DNA of 50,014 nt from NCBI GenBank assembly GCA_938021675.1, contig CALIFY010000011.1:1-50014 (forward strand), read 5' to 3'. This DNA is from an uncultured Acidimicrobiales bacterium. GTDB lineage: Bacteria > Actinomycetota > Acidimicrobiia > Acidimicrobiales > SZUA-35. The notes beneath the pieces were generated by a model. That model was not told the origin of the DNA, ran no database searches, and was given only the letters and a program-made list of their open reading frames with translations. The position numbers and the translations under genes were made by a program. The stretch's first letter is position 1. Every line of letters begins with the position of its first letter. Positions 44,103 to 50,014 of this stretch are shown piece after piece.

Positions 44103-45290
44103 TTACTTGATGATTTTGGTTACCCGTCCAGCGCCCACAGTACGACCACCCTCACGAATAGCGAACCGCAAACCCTCATCCATCGCAATCGGATTAATCA
44201 ACTCCACCGTCATCTCAGTATTATCACCCGGCATACACATCTCCGTACCATCAGGAAGACTCACCGTCCCAGTAATATCCGTAGTCCGAAAATAAAACTG
44301 AGGACGATAATTCCCAAAGAACGGCTTATGACGACCACCCTCCTCCTTCGTCAACACATACACCTGAGCCTCAAAATCAGTATGCGGCGTAATCGAACCA
44401 GGCTTCGCTAACACCTGACCCCGCTGCACCTGCTCCTTCTCAACCCCCCGCAACAACGCACCAATATTGTCCCCAGCCTGACCCTGATCAAGCAACTTCC
44501 GGAACATCTCAACACCAGTACACGTCGTCTTCTGCGTGTCCTTAATACCAACGATCTCAATCTCATCGCCAGTATTCACAACACCCTGCTCAACCTTACC
44601 CGTCACCACCGTCCCACGACCCGTAATCGAGAACACATCCTCAATCGGCATCAAAAACGGCTTATCCAAATCACGCTCAGGCTCAGGAATATACGAATCA
44701 ACCTCACCCATCAATTCCATAATCTTGTCAGCAGCAGCATCATCACCCTCAAGAGCCTTCAACGCCGACACATGAACAACAGGAACATCATCACCAGGAA
44801 ACTCATACTCAGTCAGAAGCTCACGAGCTTCCATCTCAACAAGCTCCAACAACTCCTCATCATCAACCATGTCAGACTTATTAAGCGCCACAACAATAGC
44901 CGGCACCCCAACCTGACGAGCCAACAACACATGCTCACGAGTCTGCGGCATCGGACCATCAGCAGCCGAAACCACCAAAATCGCCCCATCAACCTGCGCC
45001 GCACCCGTAATCATATTCTTGATGTAATCAGCATGCCCCGGCATATCAACATGCGCATAATGACGAGCACCCGTCTCATACTCAACATGGCTCACATTAA
45101 TAGTGATACCACGCTCACGCTCCTCCGGCGCCTTATCAATATCCTCAAAAGCAGTCGCCTGCGACCCCGAAACCCGATCCGACAAAACCTTCGTAATCGC
45201 AGCGGTAAGAGTCGTCTTACCATGATCAATATGACCCATCGTGCCGACATTCACATGCGGCTTATTGCGCTCGAACTTCTCCTTGGCCAT
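44103..45290 (-). CDS. tuf: Elongation factor Tu
   Basis: EF-Tu (395 aa) delivers aminoacyl-tRNA to the ribosome. GHIDHGKT (19-26), DMPGH and NKSD are the GTPase motifs; domains 2 and 3 are complete ([40 protein letters not shown]). From about codon 19 to about codon 385 the codons end mainly in G or T (GTT, GAT, ATT, GGT, TTG), while the first ~18 and last ~10 codons and all neighbouring genes prefer C-ending codons. That makes the gene look mosaic. It lies 32 bases after fusA. Confidence 0.97.
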   Translation of the reverse strand: MAKEKFERNKPHVNVGTMGHIDHGKTTLTAAITKVLSDRVSGSQATAFEDIDKAPEERERGITINVSHVEYETGARHYAHVDMPGHADYIKNMITGAAQVDGAILVVSAADGPMPQTREHVLLARQVGVPAIVVALNKSDMVDDEELLELVEMEARELLTEYEFPGDDVPVVHVSALKALEGDDAAADKIMELMGEVDSYIPEPERDLDKPFLMPIEDVFSITGRGTVVTGKVEQGVVNTGDEIEIVGIKDTQKTTCTGVEMFRKLLDQGQAGDNIGALLRGVEKEQVQRGQVLAKPGSITPHTDFEAQVYVLTKEEGGRHKPFFGNYRPQFYFRTTDITGTVSLPDGTEMCMPGDNTEMTVELINPIAMDEGLRFAIREGGRTVGAGRVTKIIK

Positions 45291-45322
45291 GACGGCGCTT
45301 CCCTTTCAATCAATTCCGGGCT

Positions 45323-47422
<2,100 letters not shown>

Positions 47423-47479
47423 GAGTGGTGTCCTCAGGAAGATTTAGGGGGGACTCGGAGCGACACAGCTACCGCACTG

Positions 47480-47950
47480 TTACCAGCGGTAGTGGGCGAA
47501 GGCCTTGTTGGACTCGGCCATCTTGTGGACGTCTTCACGACGCTTGGCCGATGCACCGACGCCGTTTGAGGCGTCCAGGATCTCGTTGGCCAGCCGTTCG
47601 GCCATCGTGCGTTCACGACGGTCACGGGAGTAGCTAACGAGCCAGCGAACAGCCAACGTCGTTGCACGGCGAGGGCGCACCTCGACCGGGACCTGGTACG
47701 TGGCACCACCAACGCGGCGGCTCTTGACCTCAAGCTGAGGCCGGACGTTGTCGACAGCCCGCTTGAAGGTTGCGACCGGGTCTCCACCGGTCTTTTCACC
47801 AACGATTTCGAGGGCGCCATAGACGAGTCGCTCAGCGGTGGTCTTCTTACCGGAGAGCAGGACTTTATTGATCAGTTGGGTGACGAGAACCGACCGGTAG
47901 ACCGGATCGGGTTCGAGTTCACGGCGTGGAGCGGGTCCCTTACGAGGCAT
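47480..47950 (-). CDS. rpsG: 30S ribosomal protein S7
   Basis: S7 (156 aa) nucleates the 3' domain of 16S rRNA and in enterics represses the str operon. [40 protein letters not shown] and [20 protein letters not shown] identify it. It lies two bases after rpsL. Confidence 0.96.
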   Translation of the reverse strand: MPRKGPAPRRELEPDPVYRSVLVTQLINKVLLSGKKTTAERLVYGALEIVGEKTGGDPVATFKRAVDNVRPQLEVKSRRVGGATYQVPVEVRPRRATTLAVRWLVSYSRDRRERTMAERLANEILDASNGVGASAKRREDVHKMAESNKAFAHYRW

Positions 47951-47952
47951 AG

Positions 47953-48321
47953 CTAGTCCTTCTTCACGCCGTAGCGGCTACGGGCCTGCTTGCGGTCACG
48001 GACGCCGGCGGTATCGAGCGTGCCACGAACGATCTTGTAACGAACACCGGGGAGGTCCTTTACACGACCCCCACGGACGAGCACGATCGAGTGCTCCTGA
48101 AGGTTGTGTCCCTCACCTGGGATGTAGGCGGTGACCTCAATCCCGGTCGTGAGCCGGACACGGGCTACCTTCCGAAGTGCCGAATTGGGCTTCTTCGGAG
48201 TAGCGGTGTAGACGCGAGTACATACTCCCCGACGCTGGGGAGAACCCTGGAGCGCCGGTGTGGTGCCCTTCTTCGACTTGGTCTGGCGGCCCTTGCGGAC
48301 CAGCTGTTGTATGGTTGGCAC
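47953..48321 (-). CDS. rpsL: 30S ribosomal protein S12
   Basis: S12 (122 aa) is at the decoding site. I start at the GTG at 48321 (read as [20 protein letters not shown]), preceded by GAAGG; the frame extends 48 codons upstream without similarity. [10 protein letters not shown] carries Lys43 and GGRVKDLPG carries Lys88, the residues whose change typically gives streptomycin resistance, so this allele is wild type at both. It heads the rpsL-rpsG-fusA-tuf-rpsJ group. Confidence 0.96.
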   Translation of the reverse strand: MPTIQQLVRKGRQTKSKKGTTPALQGSPQRRGVCTRVYTATPKKPNSALRKVARVRLTTGIEVTAYIPGEGHNLQEHSIVLVRGGRVKDLPGVRYKIVRGTLDTAGVRDRKQARSRYGVKKD

Positions 48322-48699
48322 TCGGTACCTTCTTGTCCAGGTTCTCTGGTTATTGTTTTGGCAGTATGCCGGTCGGCGTGTGCAATGACTCCAAAAGAGC
48401 CAGGGCGTTCGCGTCAGGAAATCTTGGTGGACTCGGGGGCCCAAGTAAGGTGCCGACACTCTCATCCTGGCGCCCGACCGTGAAGGCCGTTGGGAGCGGG
48501 CGGGTGGGAGACCGACGATGCTACTGAGCTACCGTGGCGCGCTCACCGCAACACGGTGAATATGCCAGCTCCCTAGGCTACGGGCCGCTGTCGGGCATCA
48601 CAACGCTCGTTGGCCACGATGATCGGGCCATCGTTGGATGCTCTGGCGGTCCGGAACACGAGGACCGGCCAGGCCGAGACACTGTCTATCATCTTTTCG
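48322..48699. other. Intergenic region between rpsL and the lipoprotein pair
   Basis: These 378 bases separate the divergent str group and the lipoprotein genes. I find no convincing gene or RNA. An inverted repeat TCACCG/CGGTGA is at 48543-48559. The promoter of rpsL must lie here, but no -35/-10 pair with correct spacing stands out to me. Confidence 0.5.
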
Positions 48700-49299
48700 G
48701 TGACGGCGGGAAAGCGGATTATTGCCACAGTCGCCAGTATCACTCTATTTGTAGGGGCGTGCGGCAGCGAAACCGAAGACGAAACCGACAGCACCCAAGC
48801 CGCCAGGTCGACCTCGACAACATCAACTGAGGCGACCGCCACAACCACGGCCACGCTGTCCGAACAAGACAAGGCCGAAGCCGAAGTCGAACAACTGGTC
48901 ATCGACTGGTGGACCTCGCCGATCGATAGTTCGCTCGGCGAGGACGAACCACGACACGCATACGTCACCGGTCTTCTCCGAAAACGGTCGATCGACAACG
49001 GCAACGAGTTAGCCATCGAAGGTCAATCTCTGTTCGGCGAGGGTGACGGTCGGATTCAGGTCACCGAAGTGCTAATCGATCTCGACGCCGGACGTGGTGA
49101 ACTCAACGCCTGCACCGGCGATGACTCGTCGATCGTCGACGCAGCGACCGGTGAACCGGTTAGCGAGATTGGCGACCCAAGCTTTACGTTCACCAGCGAG
49201 TTCCTCGTAGAACTCACCGACGACGGGTGGAGGATCCACGAGTGGTACCCGTCGTACAACACCGGCAACCCCATCGAATGCACGATCGAAAGCGAGTGA
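48700..49299 (+). CDS. Secreted lipoprotein, first of two tandem paralogues
   Basis: I start this 199-aa protein at the GTG at 48700 (VTAGKRIIATVASITLFVGAC), by alignment with the second copy. The lipobox LFVGAC anchors the Cys. An Asp/Glu/Thr/Ser linker (CGSETEDETDSTQAARSTST) precedes a compact domain with SEQDKAEAEVEQLVIDWWTS, LRKRSIDNG and a terminal region ending WYPSYNTGNPIECTIESE. I recognise no known family. It probably has one extracytoplasmic domain with two conserved Cys residues. Divergent from rpsL. Confidence 0.75.
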   Translation: MTAGKRIIATVASITLFVGACGSETEDETDSTQAARSTSTTSTEATATTTATLSEQDKAEAEVEQLVIDWWTSPIDSSLGEDEPRHAYVTGLLRKRSIDNGNELAIEGQSLFGEGDGRIQVTEVLIDLDAGRGELNACTGDDSSIVDAATGEPVSEIGDPSFTFTSEFLVELTDDGWRIHEWYPSYNTGNPIECTIESE

Positions 49300-49328
49300 T
49301 TGCCACTAAGCGGCGAATGTCTTGTCCC

Positions 49329-49343
49329 TCGCTGCGGCAGCGA
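49329..49343 (+). terminator. Short hairpin between the tandem lipoprotein genes
   Basis: TCGCTG (49329-49334) pairs perfectly with CAGCGA (49338-49343) around a three-base loop, about 30 bases after the first stop. No T run follows, so it is a weak terminator candidate. Confidence 0.3.
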
Positions 49344-49402
49344 AGCGCTCTCTTGACCTAACCAGGTAGTCAAACGCCGCCACCATTGGACAAGGCGCGC
49401 CT

Positions 49403-50014
49403 ATGATTCTCTCAATGACGGCGGCAAAGCGGACTATCGCAACGATCGCGGCTCTTTCCCTGTTGATCGGGGCGTGCGGCAGCGACCAAGAAGACGAAAC
49501 CAGCGACACCACAGCCAATACCTCGTCGACCACAACAACAATCGAAGCCACGACGACAACGACGGCGGCCACAACTACGACCACGCTGTCCGAACAAGAC
49601 GAGGCCGAAGCCGAAGTCGAACAACTCGTCATCGACTGGTGGACCTCGCCGGCCGATAGCTCCCAAGGCGAGAACCAAGAGCATCTAAAGTACCTCACGG
49701 GTCTTGTCCGAAAGCGCTCTATCGATAGCAGCGCAGCGCGGACAGAAGACGGTCAGATTCTAGTGAGCGACGGCGATCGGCCGATCGAGATCACCGATGT
49801 TCTCGTCAGCCTCGAAACTGGCCGCGGGCAAGTCGACGCATGTACCGGCGACAATGCATCAGTCGTTGATGCCGAGACCGGTGAAGAGGTTGGCGGACAG
49901 GGCGACCCTACCTTTACGTTCACCAGCGAGTTCCTCGTAGAACTCACCGACGACGGGTGGAAGATCCACGAGTGGTACACATCCTTCAACACCGGCGATC
50001 CCATCGAATGCACT
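49403..50014 (+). CDS. Secreted lipoprotein, second of two tandem paralogues (3' end outside window)
   Basis: The frame is open from ATG 49403 to the window end (204 codons). The signal peptide MILSMTAAKRTIATIAALSL ends in the lipobox LLIGAC. A Thr-rich linker follows, then the same domain as the first copy: SEQDEAEAEVEQLVIDWWTS, LVRKRSIDSS, FTFTSEFLVELTDDGWKIHE. Over about 45 bases near the 3' end the two copies are nearly identical at DNA level. This suggests a fairly recent tandem duplication or gene conversion. Function unknown. Confidence 0.78.
   Translation, partial: MILSMTAAKRTIATIAALSLLIGACGSDQEDETSDTTANTSSTTTTIEATTTTTAATTTTTLSEQDEAEAEVEQLVIDWWTSPADSSQGENQEHLKYLTGLVRKRSIDSSAARTEDGQILVSDGDRPIEITDVLVSLETGRGQVDACTGDNASVVDAETGEEVGGQGDPTFTFTSEFLVELTDDGWKIHEWYTSFNTGDPIECT

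Noticed and set aside
48520-48531. A TAGCTCAGTAGC stretch on the minus strand resembling a tRNA D-arm
   Set aside because: No acceptor stem, anticodon stem or TΨC arm can be folded around it.

Overview
The window is GC-rich chromosomal DNA of a high-GC Gram-positive bacterium. GTG starts, leaderless-looking -10 boxes just upstream of start codons, a DUF4173 protein, an LPXTG-type cell-wall sorting signal and the r-protein styles (zinc-type S14, cysteine-free S4, short-lid adenylate kinase) all fit Actinobacteriota. Acidimicrobiia is my best guess, but that is inference, not an identification.

The backbone is the str / S10 / spc / alpha ribosomal supercluster, read on the minus strand from right to left: rpsL-rpsG-fusA-tuf-rpsJ (48321 to 43677), then rplC-rplD-rplW-rplB-rpsS-rplV-rpsC-rplP-rpmC-rpsQ-rplN-rplX-rplE-rpsZ-rpsH-rplF-rplR-rpsE-rpmD-rplO-secY-adk (35690 to 23975), then infA-rpmJ-rpsM-rpsK-rpsD-rpoA-rplQ (4066 to 739), closed by a clear intrinsic terminator at 682-706. 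Order is canonical, but the cluster is split twice. About 8 kb of unrelated genes lies between rpsJ and rplC, and about 20 kb between adk and infA. The usual methionine aminopeptidase gene (map) between adk and infA is absent.

The 20-kb block (4.4-23.9 kb) carries, on the plus strand, an OmpR-type response regulator and its overlapping histidine kinase, a DUF4173 membrane protein, a pirin, a secreted coiled-coil M15 peptidase, a HisA-like TIM barrel with altered active-site residues, and a DUF1295 membrane protein. On the minus strand it carries an AlkZ-like winged-helix protein and a 3278-residue secreted protein with a signal peptide, 23 DUF11-type repeats and a C-terminal LPITG sorting signal. 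That giant gene starts 69 bases after adk on the same strand, so it could be read through from the secY-adk operon.

The 8-kb block (36-43.6 kb) holds an MFS transporter divergent from a HAD phosphatase, a phenylacetate-CoA ligase family enzyme, an AEC-type permease, an isocitrate lyase/PEP mutase family enzyme behind a 12-bp tandem repeat, an ASCH-like protein, a lipoprotein and a YciI-like protein.

The left edge (1-641) is an open, Ala/Gln/Arg-rich low-complexity reading frame of uncertain status. The right edge (48.7-50.0 kb) has two tandem paralogous lipoprotein genes, the second cut by the window end. The most striking signals are the giant DUF11 protein inside the ribosomal cluster, an abrupt internal codon-usage switch in tuf, the catalytic-residue changes in the HisA-like protein, and long acidic tails on adjacent ribosomal proteins L22 and S3.
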